Source of the DNA: Deltaproteobacteria bacterium
GTDB lineage: Bacteria > Desulfobacterota_B > Binatia > UBA9968
Direction: 5' to 3'
Assembly (NCBI GenBank): GCA_005879255.1
Contig: VBKY01000009.1
Coordinates: forward strand, 1 to 16,150
Length of the DNA stretch: 16,150 nucleotides
The notes under the pieces were generated by a model, which was not told the origin of the DNA, searched no databases, and saw nothing but the letters and a program-made list of their open reading frames with translations. This document shows positions 6,205-14,807 of the stretch, one piece after another (within the stretch, counting starts at the first letter, position 1; the number at the start of each line of letters is the position of its first letter). The translations under genes were made by a program, and so were the position numbers.

Positions 6205-7217
6205 GCAAACTATTTGTCGAGTTTCAACAGCTCGAAGGCGCGACGACGAAGCGGCACCAAGGAACCGGGCTTGGCCTCGCCTTGACCAAGAAGATTGTTG
6301 AAGCACAGGGAGGCCGCGTCGGCGTCCAAAGTGCTCCCGGGCAGGGCAGCACTTTCCATGCGATTTTACCGCGCCGCTCGCAACAGCGAGAAGAGTTCAG
6401 CGTTTTGGATCTGCTGCCTAAAATGGTGACTCAAGACGGCGCAAGCGTTCTGGTGATCGAAGACAACGAAAGCGACCGTCGATGGCTCGCCAAGCTTCTC
6501 GAAGAAGCGGGTTACATCGTTCACAGCGCGGCGACAGGAGCCGAAGGTATTGCAAAGAGCCAGGCAACTAGTTTCACAGCCATTCTACTTGATCTCATTT
6601 TGCCGGACATGGGCGGATGGGAGGTCCTTCACTCGATCCGCGCCGGAGGTCCCAATCAGCGGACAGCCATGATCGTTGCTACTGTCGTCGCTGAAAAAGA
6701 AGTGGCCAAAGGATTCCCGGTGGAAGACTATCTTGTCAAACCGATAGTGCCCGAGGCACTCGTGCAGGCGCTCAAGAACGCCGGCGTCGTTGCCAATGGC
6801 GACAAGAAAAAAATCCTGGTCATCGACGACGACCCGAACACGCTAAAGATGGCGAAGGCAGCGCTTCAAGCCGGTGGCTATGAAGCGATATGCCACGCGA
6901 GCGGCGCAAGCGGTCTACAAGCGGCCGCCGAGTCAAAATTTAACGCCGTGGTGCTCGATCTCGTCATGCCTGAGATCGATGGCTTTGAATTTCTGACGCG
7001 CTTTCGGGAGCTGTCCACTTGCAAAGAAACGCCGGTGGTTGTCTGGACCAGCAAGGATATTACAGCGCACGATCTGCAGCGGCTTAGGAATTCGGCTCAA
7101 TCCATTGCAGTGAAGTCGGGTTTTAGCATTGAAGCTGTCTTGCAGGAGTTACGGCGCTACGTCGGTCCAACTGGCGAAAGCGAGAAATCTCCCCCGCCGG
7201 AGATACGCGAACTTTAG
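6201..7217 (+). CDS. Hybrid sensor histidine kinase, C-terminal fragment: end of HATPase plus two receivers
   Basis: This frame continues the kinase gene after the frameshift. It opens SKLFVEFQQLEG, then has the G2 box HQGTGLGLALTKKIVEAQGG (about 19-38) and the HATPase end GSTFHAILP. Receiver 1 (81-194) has acidic pocket E87/D88, phospho-acceptor D131 in LLDLILPD, and K180 in YLVKP. Receiver 2 (203-316) has D209/D210/D211, D253 in VLDLVMPE, and a lysine in AVKSG. Both receivers appear complete. The whole gene (5239-7217) would encode a kinase of about 660 residues with tandem receivers, a common layout for phosphorelay control beside chemosensory clusters. A TTG at 6201 is formally a start, but no ribosome site supports separate translation. 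No histidine phosphotransfer domain is attached. Confidence 0.85.
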   Translation: MSKLFVEFQQLEGATTKRHQGTGLGLALTKKIVEAQGGRVGVQSAPGQGSTFHAILPRRSQQREEFSVLDLLPKMVTQDGASVLVIEDNESDRRWLAKLLEEAGYIVHSAATGAEGIAKSQATSFTAILLDLILPDMGGWEVLHSIRAGGPNQRTAMIVATVVAEKEVAKGFPVEDYLVKPIVPEALVQALKNAGVVANGDKKKILVIDDDPNTLKMAKAALQAGGYEAICHASGASGLQAAAESKFNAVVLDLVMPEIDGFEFLTRFRELSTCKETPVVVWTSKDITAHDLQRLRNSAQSIAVKSGFSIEAVLQELRRYVGPTGESEKSPPPEIREL

Positions 7218-7333
7218 CCGGAAGGAATCACGATCCACGACTCATGCCGTCTTGCCGCGAAACTTTTATTTCCCTGGACAGATCGCCGATGATGCGAAAT
7301 GTCACGAAGTCGTGGTGGATAGAGAATGGTGAG

Positions 7334-7441
7334 ATGAGCCGGAAAATGTTGCCGATCGACGATAACTTGACTTTGGAAAAGTTGGCAACGTTGCACTTGA
7401 AGGGGAGAGCGATTGCGCTATCGAGGCGGCAGCGAATCTAG
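7334..7441 (+). pseudogene. Possible relic of a CheY-like receiver gene
   Basis: From ATG 7334 the frame reads MSRKMLPIDDNLTLEKLATL, close to the start of receiver domains (KILLIDDNLTLLKL), then breaks off after HLKG. In the next frame the bases after GGG continue as ESDCAIEAAANLVMAV and stop just before the CheW gene. This fits an old receiver that lost its middle and suffered a frameshift. It is short and the resemblance is by eye, so chance remains possible. The rest of the 256-base gap between the kinase and cheW holds nothing that I recognise. Confidence 0.3.
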
Positions 7442-7473
7442 TGATGGCCGTGTAAGTCAGGCATGAGATCTTT

Positions 7474-7962
7474 ATGAACGCGCGTGTCCAGCTGATACTT
7501 TTTGCCCTTGAGGAACAGCTCTTTGCACTGGCGCTCGCTTCGACCGAACGCGCCGTGCGCGTGGTCGACGTCACGCCGTTGCCGGCGGCGCCGCCGACCG
7601 TTCTTGGCATAATCAACGTGAGGGGAGACGTCATACCGGTGTACGACCTGCGCCGGCGATTTCGACTGCCGGCGCGGGAAATCGATCTTGGCGACCAGCT
7701 CATGATCGCGCGAACGTCACGGCAAAAAGTCGCACTGCTAGTGGATTCCGTCAGCGGTATTCTTGAAGTATCTGAAGAGGAGATCGCCTCAGCTAAACAA
7801 ATACTCCCGGAGATCGAATACGTGCACGGGGTCGTGAAGCTCCAAGACGGTTTGGTGCTGATTCACGACTTGGATCAATTTCTTTCTCCCGAAGAGGAAC
7901 GAACTTTGGGCGAGGCACTGAAGGAATATCCCGAGACCGGAAGATTCGGTGATGCGAAATGA
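7474..7962 (+). CDS. cheW: CheW-like coupling protein
   Basis: At 162 residues this is the usual length of a CheW, a scaffold that links chemoreceptors to CheA in the cytoplasmic array. Visible features are the opening strand LILFALEEQLFALALASTER, the hallmark PPTVLGIINVRGDVIPVYDL near residues 41-60, VALLVDSVSGILEVSEEEI, and the closing VHGVVKLQDGLVLIHDLDQF. Its stop overlaps the start of cheR by four bases (ATGA at 7959-7962), which indicates one operon and translational coupling. In Wsp terms it corresponds to WspB. The ribosome site is weak. Only CheW fold features are present, with no receiver attached as in CheV. Confidence 0.93.
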   Translation: MNARVQLILFALEEQLFALALASTERAVRVVDVTPLPAAPPTVLGIINVRGDVIPVYDLRRRFRLPAREIDLGDQLMIARTSRQKVALLVDSVSGILEVSEEEIASAKQILPEIEYVHGVVKLQDGLVLIHDLDQFLSPEEERTLGEALKEYPETGRFGDAK

Positions 7963-9533
7963 CTGAGTCTCTGTCCAGTTCGTCGCTCGCTCGATTCAGC
8001 GAATTTGTCGCCGACCACATGGGCTTCTATTATCCGCGCGAGCGTTGGCACGATCTCGAGCGCGGCATGCGATCGATCACCCGGGCCTTCAACTTCGACG
8101 ACATCGAGTCCTGTGTTCAATGGCTCGTGTCATCGCCGGTGACACAGAGCCGAATCGAGATACTGGCCAGGCATCTGACGGTCGGGGAGACTTATTTCTT
8201 TCGCGAACGGCAAAGTTTCGATCTCCTCGAAACACGCGTTTTGCCGGAGTTGATCGCCAGGCGCCGGGCCACCGAGCGGTGCCTGAGGATCTGGAGCGCC
8301 GGCTGTTGCACGGGTGAAGAACCTTACTCCATCGCGATTCTGCTCAAACGAATGATTCCTGACTTGGATGACTGGCAGATCACCGTTCTGGCCACAGATA
8401 TCAATCGCCAATTTCTCGAAAAGGCTGCAGACGGGATCTACGGGGAATGGTCGTTTCGCGGCGTGCCGGCGGGAGTCAGAGAAAGATATTTCGCCAAGAA
8501 AGCCAATGGCCGTTTTGAGATCGTGCCCGAGGTCAAGAGGCTCGTCACCTTTTCCTATCTCAACCTGACGGAAGATCGCTATCCGTCGCCGTTGAGCAAC
8601 ACCAACACGATGGATTTGATTTTGTGCCGCAACGTTTTCATGTACTTCAGCTGGGAGCGGGTTAAACAGGTCGTCCACAAATTTCATCTTTCACTCTTGG
8701 ACGGCGGCTGGTTGATAGTCAGCCCGTGCGAAACATCCCATGTCCTCTATCGGCAGTTTGTCGCGGTAAATTTCCCGGACGCCATCCTCTATAAAAAAGA
8801 CAGCCAGCAAATCTCAGTGGGGTCGCATCAACGCTTGGAAGTGCCGACGCAAGCTTCCCTGGAGTCGATTCCGCCACTGTCCTTCCGCGCCGACCCCGAG
8901 TCCCAAAGCCGCATCGTTGAGCCGCTGAAGGAATCCGCTGCGCTGGACAGCCCTGAGCCGAAAAATCCGGAGTCCGAAGCGGCCCTCTATAGCAAGTGTC
9001 AGCTTCTCTACGAGCAGGGTTCCTATGAGCAAGCAGCCGAAATGCTTTCGAGGCTTGTGGCGCGGGACTCGAGCGACGGCAAAGCCGCGTCGCTGTTGGC
9101 GCGCGTCTATGCCAATCAGGGGAAACTTGCTGAAGCCAGCCGCTGTGCTGAACAAGCCGTGGCTGCCGACAGAATGAACCCATCCTGTCACATGCTGCAG
9201 GCCACCATCCTCCAAGAGCAAGGCGCCGTCACCGAAGCCACTCGAGCGCTGGAGCGGGCGCTCTATCTCGATCCAGACCTGGTGCTGGCTCATTTCGCGC
9301 TCGGCAACGTCGCTCGACGGCAGGAGAAGGTCTTGGAAGCAGCCAGGCACTTTAACAACGTTAGGACGCTGTTAAGCGCCTATCCCCCCGAGCAGGTTCT
9401 GCCGGAATTCGACGGGATGACGGCCGGCAGATTGATCGAAATCATTTGCTCGACCGCGGGCGTTACAGCATTGCCAAAGCACGATCAACGGACCACAAAA
9501 ACTTTGACTTGGATGGATAAAAACTTCTCGTGA
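7959..9533 (+). CDS. cheR: CheR-type MCP methyltransferase with C-terminal TPR repeats
   Basis: The 524-residue protein transfers methyl groups from S-adenosylmethionine to receptor glutamates. The N-terminal helical CheR domain covers about 8-75. The catalytic domain follows, with LTVGETYFFRE, the SAM-binding motif WSAGCCTGEEPYS (112-124; usually GCSTGEEPYS), VLATDIN, and LCRNVFMYF (222-230). Domain end markers are GWLIVSPCET and ILYKK. A variable linker (about 280-335) leads into three to four TPR repeats (about 338-465: ALYSKCQLLYEQGSYEQAAE, AASLLARVYANQGKLAEASR, ALERALYLDPDLVLAHFALG), then a short tail. TPR-bearing CheR is typical of Wsp-type systems (WspC). It overlaps cheW by 4 bases. 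No pentapeptide-binding role is expected, since the nearby receptor lacks that tail. Confidence 0.92.
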   Translation: MTESLSSSSLARFSEFVADHMGFYYPRERWHDLERGMRSITRAFNFDDIESCVQWLVSSPVTQSRIEILARHLTVGETYFFRERQSFDLLETRVLPELIARRRATERCLRIWSAGCCTGEEPYSIAILLKRMIPDLDDWQITVLATDINRQFLEKAADGIYGEWSFRGVPAGVRERYFAKKANGRFEIVPEVKRLVTFSYLNLTEDRYPSPLSNTNTMDLILCRNVFMYFSWERVKQVVHKFHLSLLDGGWLIVSPCETSHVLYRQFVAVNFPDAILYKKDSQQISVGSHQRLEVPTQASLESIPPLSFRADPESQSRIVEPLKESAALDSPEPKNPESEAALYSKCQLLYEQGSYEQAAEMLSRLVARDSSDGKAASLLARVYANQGKLAEASRCAEQAVAADRMNPSCHMLQATILQEQGAVTEATRALERALYLDPDLVLAHFALGNVARRQEKVLEAARHFNNVRTLLSAYPPEQVLPEFDGMTAGRLIEIICSTAGVTALPKHDQRTTKTLTWMDKNFS

Positions 9534-9733
9534 AGGACATTGAAAGAAGAGCTTTGATGAACCGGAAAATAGCACCTCCTCAATCCATGGGATCTGGGAA
9601 CGCGGAGACGCGAATCCAACACCCGGCGCAGACATAGGAAGGAGTCCGGTAAGAATTCACGTCACGGATAGTATCAAGTTTAAACCGGCATGAACCTCTA
9701 TTGATGAAAGTTCGATCAGCTGTCAGGAGCATC

Positions 9734-11692
9734 ATGAACGCTGTCGTTTGTAGAGACGGGGCAACTCGAACAGCGGGCCGTTCGGCCGGCAGGTTGGGCC
9801 GCGTTGTCGGCGTTCTCTGCCTCGCGCTCCACGCCGCCGGCGTTGGAGCAGCGGACACCGTAGCCAAACCGACTTCAGCCGCCGACCTAACGCGCTTAAG
9901 TATTGAAGAGCTGGCTGACATCGAGATCTCCTCGGTGTCGAAGAGAGCTGAGCCGCTGGCTGAAGCGCCTGCGTCGGTTTACGTGATTACACGCGAACAG
10001 ATCCGTCGCTACGGCGCCACCAGCATTCCGGAGATACTACGCCTGGCGCCGAACCTCCAGGTCGCACGAGTGGACTCCAGTCAATACGCGATTACGGCGC
10101 GAGGCTTCAATAGCACCACTGCCAACAAGCTTCAGGTGCTTATCGATGGGCGCAGCGTCTATACGCCGCTGTTCTCCGGAGTGTTCTGGGACGTTCAGGA
10201 CACCTTGATTGCGGACATCGATCGTATCGAGGTCATCAGCGGCCCGGGTGGCACTCTGTGGGGCTCGAACGCCGTCAACGGCGTCATCAATATTATCACC
10301 CGCAATTCGCGCGACACGCTCGGTGGCTTGGCGAGCATCGGCGGAGGGCCCGATAACAGCGGCGCATCCATTCGTTACGGCGCCAAGCTGGGTGAGGAAA
10401 CCACCTACCGAGCCTACGCCAAGGGATTCGGTCGCGAAAATACCGAAACCAGCAGCGGCGCGAGCGCGCGCGACTCCTGGGGCAAAGGGCAGTTGGGATT
10501 CCGGATGGATTGGGCGCGCGCGGGCGACGCGCTGATGTTCGATGGCGCGGGCTATAACGGAGCCATCGATCAAAGGGGCAACGACGACAAGTCAATTTCC
10601 GGGGCCCATTTGCTCGGACGCTGGAACCGAACTTTGCAAAATCAATCGGCCATCCAACTCCAAGCGTATTACGATCTGACGAAGCGGGTTTATCCCGGCA
10701 CCTTCGGCGAGGTGCTGCAGACCTTCGATATCGACGCGCAGCATCGTTTCTCGTTGGGTGGACGGCATGATCTTGTCTGGGGCGGCGGCTATCGCTTCTC
10801 GCACGACCATGTAGACAACGAACCGGTTCTTGCGTTTTTTCCGGCGCGGCGAAATTTGCACCTTGCCAATCTGTTCGTTCAGGACACCATTTCACTCGCC
10901 GAGCGTCTCGAACTTACGCTCGGAGCGAAGCTGGAATACAACAGCTACACCCGATTCGAAGTCCAGCCCAATGCGCGCCTCGCGTGGAACCTGCGCGAAT
11001 ATGGACTGCTGTGGTCATCTATCTCGCGCGCAGTGCGGACACCCTCACGTCTGGATCGCGAGCTTTTTGCTCCGTCGAGCGCGCCCTTTTTGCTTGCCGG
11101 CGGCCCGGATTTCAAGTCTGAGACACTGATCGCCTATGAGATCGGTTACCGCGTCCAACCGGTGCCCGCGGTGACGTTTTCGATCGCCACTTTCTACAAC
11201 GTCTACGACGACCTGCGCAGCATAGAGCCGACAGCCGGCGGTCTGCCCTTTGTTATCGACAACAAGATGGAAGGCAGCACCTACGGCGTCGAGATGTGGG
11301 GAAGTTACCGTGTGTTTGACTGGTGGCGAGTGAGCGCGGGGTACAACTATCTAAATAAGAATTTGCGTCTCAAACGTGACAGCGCCGACCCAACCGGCGT
11401 GCCGGGTGCCGGCAACGATCCCGAGCACCAGTTTTCGGCGCGCTCGGCGATGAATCTGCCGTATGACCTGGAGCTCGATTTTGCGTTGCGCTGGATCGAT
11501 CGCCTGCCGGCTCCGAATGTCCCGAGCTATGTCGCGCTCGACGCGCGGCTGGGCTGGCACATGTCAAAAAGCACGGAACTTTCGCTGGCGGGATATAACC
11601 TGACGGATCGGCGTCATCCGGAATTCGGCGGGTCGCCCACGCGTAGTGAATTACCACGAACCTTCTATTTGAGGCTACGATGGAGCTTCTAA
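9734..11692 (+). CDS. TonB-dependent outer-membrane receptor
   Basis: The ATG at 9734 is favoured (AGGAG at 9725-9729, 652 residues); ATG 9704 and TTG 9701 would lengthen it. After a signal peptide (GRVVGVLCLALHAAGVGAAD) comes the N-terminal motif LSIEELADIEISSVSKRAEP, then the plug domain: ASVYVITREQIRRYGATSIP, LQVLIDGRSVYTPLFSGVFW and IEVISGPGGTLWGSNAVNGV, which leads into IIT. The 22-strand barrel fills the rest and ends on the aromatic C-terminus YLRLRWSF recognised by the BAM machinery. Receptors with this EEL-x-DIE-x-SVSK opening often accompany YfiR and sensor proteins. The gene overlaps the yfiR-like gene by 13 bases, and so it is likely part of the sensing module rather than an independent nutrient uptake gene. 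The ligand is unknown, and no TonB/ExbBD is in the window. Confidence 0.9.
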   Translation: MNAVVCRDGATRTAGRSAGRLGRVVGVLCLALHAAGVGAADTVAKPTSAADLTRLSIEELADIEISSVSKRAEPLAEAPASVYVITREQIRRYGATSIPEILRLAPNLQVARVDSSQYAITARGFNSTTANKLQVLIDGRSVYTPLFSGVFWDVQDTLIADIDRIEVISGPGGTLWGSNAVNGVINIITRNSRDTLGGLASIGGGPDNSGASIRYGAKLGEETTYRAYAKGFGRENTETSSGASARDSWGKGQLGFRMDWARAGDALMFDGAGYNGAIDQRGNDDKSISGAHLLGRWNRTLQNQSAIQLQAYYDLTKRVYPGTFGEVLQTFDIDAQHRFSLGGRHDLVWGGGYRFSHDHVDNEPVLAFFPARRNLHLANLFVQDTISLAERLELTLGAKLEYNSYTRFEVQPNARLAWNLREYGLLWSSISRAVRTPSRLDRELFAPSSAPFLLAGGPDFKSETLIAYEIGYRVQPVPAVTFSIATFYNVYDDLRSIEPTAGGLPFVIDNKMEGSTYGVEMWGSYRVFDWWRVSAGYNYLNKNLRLKRDSADPTGVPGAGNDPEHQFSARSAMNLPYDLELDFALRWIDRLPAPNVPSYVALDARLGWHMSKSTELSLAGYNLTDRRHPEFGGSPTRSELPRTFYLRLRWSF

Positions 11693-12300
11693 CCATTCTG
11701 CCAGGCGTGGCGGCCGGTTTAGGGTCGCGCGCGCGCTCGGCGTCTCGCTATGCGCTCCGTCTTGTTGCGCTATGGATGGTATTCGCGTTCAGCGTGTCGA
11801 CCGCGGCTGAAAACGAACCTCTGGAATACGCCGTAAAGGCTGCATACCTTTCAAAGTTCGGTCTTTATGTCGAATGGCCGCGCGCGGCATTTTCCTCGCC
11901 GAGCAGCGCGCTCAACCTGTGCATTGCCGGCGAAGATCCGTTCGGCGCGACACTCGACAAGGCGGTAGCCGACCAACGCATCGGCAACCGAGCGATCGTC
12001 GTCCGGCGCTTGAAAACAGTGGCGCGCGATTCCGGTTGTCACATCCTCTATGTCGGTGGCTCCGACAAGCGACAGATTCGTCAGGTCATCGATGGGGTGC
12101 AGGGTACCGCCGTGCTCATTGTTAGTGATGGTGTCAGCCCGGCACCGGCAGGGTCGATCATTAATTTCGTAGTTAAAGATAATCGCGTGCGCTTCGATAT
12201 CGATGACGAGGCTGCCGAACAAAACGCGCTCGCCGTCAGCTCGAAGCTGCTGAGCTTGGCGCTCAACGTCAAACGGAAACCGTCGAAGGAGTCCCGCTAG
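11680..12300 (+). CDS. YfiR-like (DUF4154) periplasmic protein
   Basis: The 206-residue protein has a long basic N-terminus and one hydrophobic signal (LRLVALWMVFAFSVSTAAE, about 26-44), then LEYAVKAAYLSKFGLYVEWP, the YfiR family opening. LNLCIAGEDPFG follows, with VRRLKTVARDSGCHILYVGG, ILIVSD-type strand VLIVSDGVS, INFVVKDNRVRFDID and a C-terminal AVSSKLLSLAL helix. Cys-81 and Cys-120 are placed to form a disulfide as in YfiR. In Pseudomonas, YfiR binds the periplasmic part of the diguanylate cyclase YfiN and holds it inactive. Here the start overlaps the TonB receptor gene (GAGG at 11671-11674), and the stop touches the start of the receptor gene. The natural partner should therefore be the CHASE8-like receptor next door. 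Function is inferred from family and context. Confidence 0.88.
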   Translation: MELLTILPGVAAGLGSRARSASRYALRLVALWMVFAFSVSTAAENEPLEYAVKAAYLSKFGLYVEWPRAAFSSPSSALNLCIAGEDPFGATLDKAVADQRIGNRAIVVRRLKTVARDSGCHILYVGGSDKRQIRQVIDGVQGTAVLIVSDGVSPAPAGSIINFVVKDNRVRFDIDDEAAEQNALAVSSKLLSLALNVKRKPSKESR

Positions 12301-13839
12301 ATGCGCTGGCTAACCAATATTTCGATTCGTGGAAAATTAGTGTTGGTTACCGTGTTGGCAATCGCGATCGCGCTACTGCTGGCCGCCTCGATCATGATCG
12401 TGTACGACAACGTGTCTTACCGGACGCAGAAGACGCGCGAAATCTCGGTGCAGGCACAGATCCTCGCGGCGAGCGTGACAGCTTCGCTGGAATTCAATGA
12501 TTCCAAGGCCGCGCAAGAATATCTGAATGCCCTCGAAGCCAACTCCGAAATCGCCGCCGCTGGAGTGTACAAAGCGGACGGCGCTATTTTCGCGAGCTAT
12601 TCCCGCCCTGGCGGACTGTCGCGACCGATACCTGCGCGTGCAGAATCCCAAGTGCAGCGATTCGAGGGCAACGAGTTGATGGCATTTTGGCCAGTGAAGC
12701 AGGGCCAGCGGCAAGCAGGCAACGTCTTTCTGGCGGTTGGCACACAGTCGCTGGCGACACGTCTCGCGCGTTACGGCGGCATCATATTACTCGTGATGAT
12801 CGGCGCGCTGCTGATTACTCTCCCTATATCAATGCGACTGCATGCCGTGATTGCCAATCCCATCCGTGAAATCGCCGAAGCCACGTCGCGTATCGCAGCG
12901 GGCGATCTGACTGTGAGTGTCGCGCCGGTACTGCGCAATGATGAGCTGGGTCTGCTTTCGACCAAGATCGCGGAGATGATTAAGAACCTCCGTGGTATTA
13001 CGCGCCAGATTGGCGAAAGCTCCGATCTTCTTTTGGCATCGGGTTCAGACATTTTGTCGACGACAACCCAGATGGTCTCGACGACCTCGGAGACTGCCAC
13101 GACGGTGGCGGAAACCACCACAACGGTCGAAGAAGTGAAACAGACGGCGCAGATGGCGAGTCGGAAGGCGAAGGAGGTCTCTGACAGCGCGCAAAAGGCC
13201 GCGCAAGTTTCCCAGGCCGGGCGCAAGTCGGTGGAAGAGACGGTGGAGGGAATGAATCGCATCCGGGAGCACATGGAGTTGATCGCCGAAAGTATTGTCA
13301 AACTCAGCGAGCAGAGCCAAGCCATCGGCGAGATCATCGCCACAGTTAATGATCTGGCAGACCAGTCGAATCTGCTGGCCGTCAATGCCGCCATAGAGGC
13401 GGCGAAAGCAGGTGAGCAGGGAAAAGGTTTCGCGGTGGTCGCCCAGGAGGTGAGAAACCTCGCCGAACAATCCAAACAGGCTACGGCCCAGGTGCGAACG
13501 ATCTTGACTGATATACAGAAGGCAACCAGCACCGCCGTTATGGCAACGGAGCTGGGAGCCAAAGCGGTGGATGCGGGGGTCAAGCAATCCGCAGAGGCGG
13601 GTGAGTCTATTCGAGTACTGGCCCAGAGTATCGCGGAAGCGGCTCAGGCGGCTACCCAAATTGTCGTTTCAAGCCAGCAGCAAGTGGTAGGAATGGACCA
13701 GATGACCATCGCTATGGAAAGCATCAAGCAGGCGAGTACACAGAACGTGGCCGGCACGAAGCAGGCGGAGATCGCGGCACACAACCTGCACGAGCTGGGA
13801 CAGAAACTCAAACACTTGGTTGAGCAGTACAGAGTTTAA
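12301..13839 (+). CDS. Methyl-accepting chemoreceptor with CHASE8-like periplasmic sensor
   Basis: This 512-residue receptor starts with zero gap after the yfiR-like gene, with AAGGAG (12286-12291) inside that gene. TM1 is about 13-35. The periplasmic part, about 36-158, carries [40 protein letters not shown] and [11 protein letters not shown], which match the CHASE8 pattern of YfiN-type proteins. TM2 is about 161-180, HAMP about 181-232 ([19 protein letters not shown]). The signalling hairpin follows, with [20 protein letters not shown] and the tip [20 protein letters not shown] near 371-390. The two arms are equal, about 140 residues each, so there is no deletion. The C-terminus (HLVEQYRV) lacks the NWETF-like tail. 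In Wsp terms it is the WspA position. Other receptors use 4-helix or Cache sensors; a CHASE8-type sensor next to YfiR points to control by YfiR. Confidence 0.92.
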   Translation: MRWLTNISIRGKLVLVTVLAIAIALLLAASIMIVYDNVSYRTQKTREISVQAQILAASVTASLEFNDSKAAQEYLNALEANSEIAAAGVYKADGAIFASYSRPGGLSRPIPARAESQVQRFEGNELMAFWPVKQGQRQAGNVFLAVGTQSLATRLARYGGIILLVMIGALLITLPISMRLHAVIANPIREIAEATSRIAAGDLTVSVAPVLRNDELGLLSTKIAEMIKNLRGITRQIGESSDLLLASGSDILSTTTQMVSTTSETATTVAETTTTVEEVKQTAQMASRKAKEVSDSAQKAAQVSQAGRKSVEETVEGMNRIREHMELIAESIVKLSEQSQAIGEIIATVNDLADQSNLLAVNAAIEAAKAGEQGKGFAVVAQEVRNLAEQSKQATAQVRTILTDIQKATSTAVMATELGAKAVDAGVKQSAEAGESIRVLAQSIAEAAQAATQIVVSSQQQVVGMDQMTIAMESIKQASTQNVAGTKQAEIAAHNLHELGQKLKHLVEQYRV

Positions 13840-13923
13840 AAGAATGACAGCTCCTTATGGCGGAAGTAGAGAAATGCTGCTGTGACAATAAGGACTAAGC
13901 TATTACGCGCCGAGAACCAACAG

Positions 13924-14559
13924 ATGAAGTACGAAAAGAACCTTTCTAAAACTGAGCAAAGCGCATCCACTGAACCGATCCGGAGCTTTTCCGGGTTGGC
14001 AGGGCGCGAGCCCAACCTTCAACCGAGCTCGCCGTCGGCGGAGGAAAGGAAGAGAATACTCAAAGCCAGAGCGAGAGAGCTGGCGCAGGAAAGGGAGGAC
14101 GACAAAACGATCGACGAGTCTCTCGAGGTCGTCGAGTTTGTCCTAGCCTACGAAAAGTATGGGATTGAGTCTTCCTACGTCCGCGAGATTCACCCGTTAA
14201 GAGAACTGACGCCCGTGCCGTGCACGCCACCGTTTGTGCTCGGTATCGTTAACGTACGCGGACAAATTATCTCAGTGATCGATATCAAGAGATTTTTTGA
14301 CCTGCCCGAAAGAGGCCTGACCGATCTTAATAAAGTCATTATCCTTCGCAATAACGAGATGGAGTTTGGCATCCTCGCCGACGTTATTTTAGGCGTGCTT
14401 CGGGTGCCTCTCAGGAATCTGCAACCGACGCTTCCGACTCTCACGGGTATTAGGGAAGAATATCTCAAAGGCATTACGCCGGGTCGGCTGGCAATTCTGG
14501 ATGCAGCAAAACTTTTGTCGGATAAGAAACTAATAGTGCATGAGGAAGTAGAAACGTAA
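13924..14559 (+). CDS. cheW: CheW-like coupling protein with N-terminal extension (WspD-like)
   Basis: ATG 13924 gives 211 residues; a GTG at 13882 would add 14. The first 65 or so residues are a hydrophilic extension, ending in the charged helix ERKRILKARARELAQEREDD. That resembles the R-x-R-A-x-x-LA segment seen in extended CheWs of Wsp/Frz-like clusters. The CheW fold follows: EVVEFVLAYEKYGIESSYVR, then CTPPFVLGIVNVRGQIISVI, DIKRFFDLPE, EFGILADVILGVLRVPLRNL and a last strand RLAILDAAKLL. It would link the receptor to CheA. The two CheW proteins of this cluster differ clearly in length and sequence, as do WspB and WspD. Its ribosome site is weak, so the exact start is open. Confidence 0.9.
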   Translation: MKYEKNLSKTEQSASTEPIRSFSGLAGREPNLQPSSPSAEERKRILKARARELAQEREDDKTIDESLEVVEFVLAYEKYGIESSYVREIHPLRELTPVPCTPPFVLGIVNVRGQIISVIDIKRFFDLPERGLTDLNKVIILRNNEMEFGILADVILGVLRVPLRNLQPTLPTLTGIREEYLKGITPGRLAILDAAKLLSDKKLIVHEEVET

Positions 14560-14807
14560 AGCGGTTTTAAAAACTAAGGATCACCGGGTAGCGTCGTGAC
14601 ACCGAGCAAACAAGCCAAGCGATTGGGGAGATCATGAATGCGGACGGAACATTCAGGTCTCCGGTGGAACATTACGGGAGGCAAGCGTAGGAGAAATATT
14701 TATGCTTAATCGATCTGCGGGGCGTGTTTGGTTAGATCTTTTTGCGCGTAAGGAAGAACCAGGAAACGGCGGAACGAAATAGCCCGTCAATAATTGAAAG
14801 ATTTCCC
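14560..14807 (+). other. Gap between cheW and cheA with tiny ORFs and a possible receptor relic
   Basis: At 14601-14636 the bases encode TEQTSQAIGEIM in a frame closed by stops on either side. The DNA matches about 20 of 24 bases of the chemoreceptor gene's SQAIGEI segment (near 13313-13336). Two mini-frames have good ribosome sites: ATG 14634 (GGGGAG upstream, 18 codons, overlapping the relic) and ATG 14702 (TAGGAG upstream, 26 codons). Neither resembles a known peptide. The stretch reads as decayed coding DNA rather than a regulatory region. Confidence 0.3.

Noticed and set aside
9530..9637. 35-codon frame starting at a GTG overlapping the cheR stop
   Set aside because: No ribosome site or family match, and its composition is not convincing; probably chance.
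9560..9660. Cobalamin riboswitch-like bases (GGGAA, GCGAATCC and a CGCG-GAGA-CGCG hairpin at 9601-9612) ahead of the TonB receptor
   Set aside because: The conserved CCCGCxACTG core and the remaining helices are missing; the likeness is limited to a few short words.
10296..10895. Antisense frame of 199 codons inside the TonB receptor gene
   Set aside because: Arg/Pro-rich shadow translation of a GC-rich gene, without motifs.
12771..13583. Long antisense frame (270 codons) inside the chemoreceptor gene
   Set aside because: It follows from the codon pattern of the repetitive Ala/Ser-rich coiled coil on the other strand; the translation is low-complexity.
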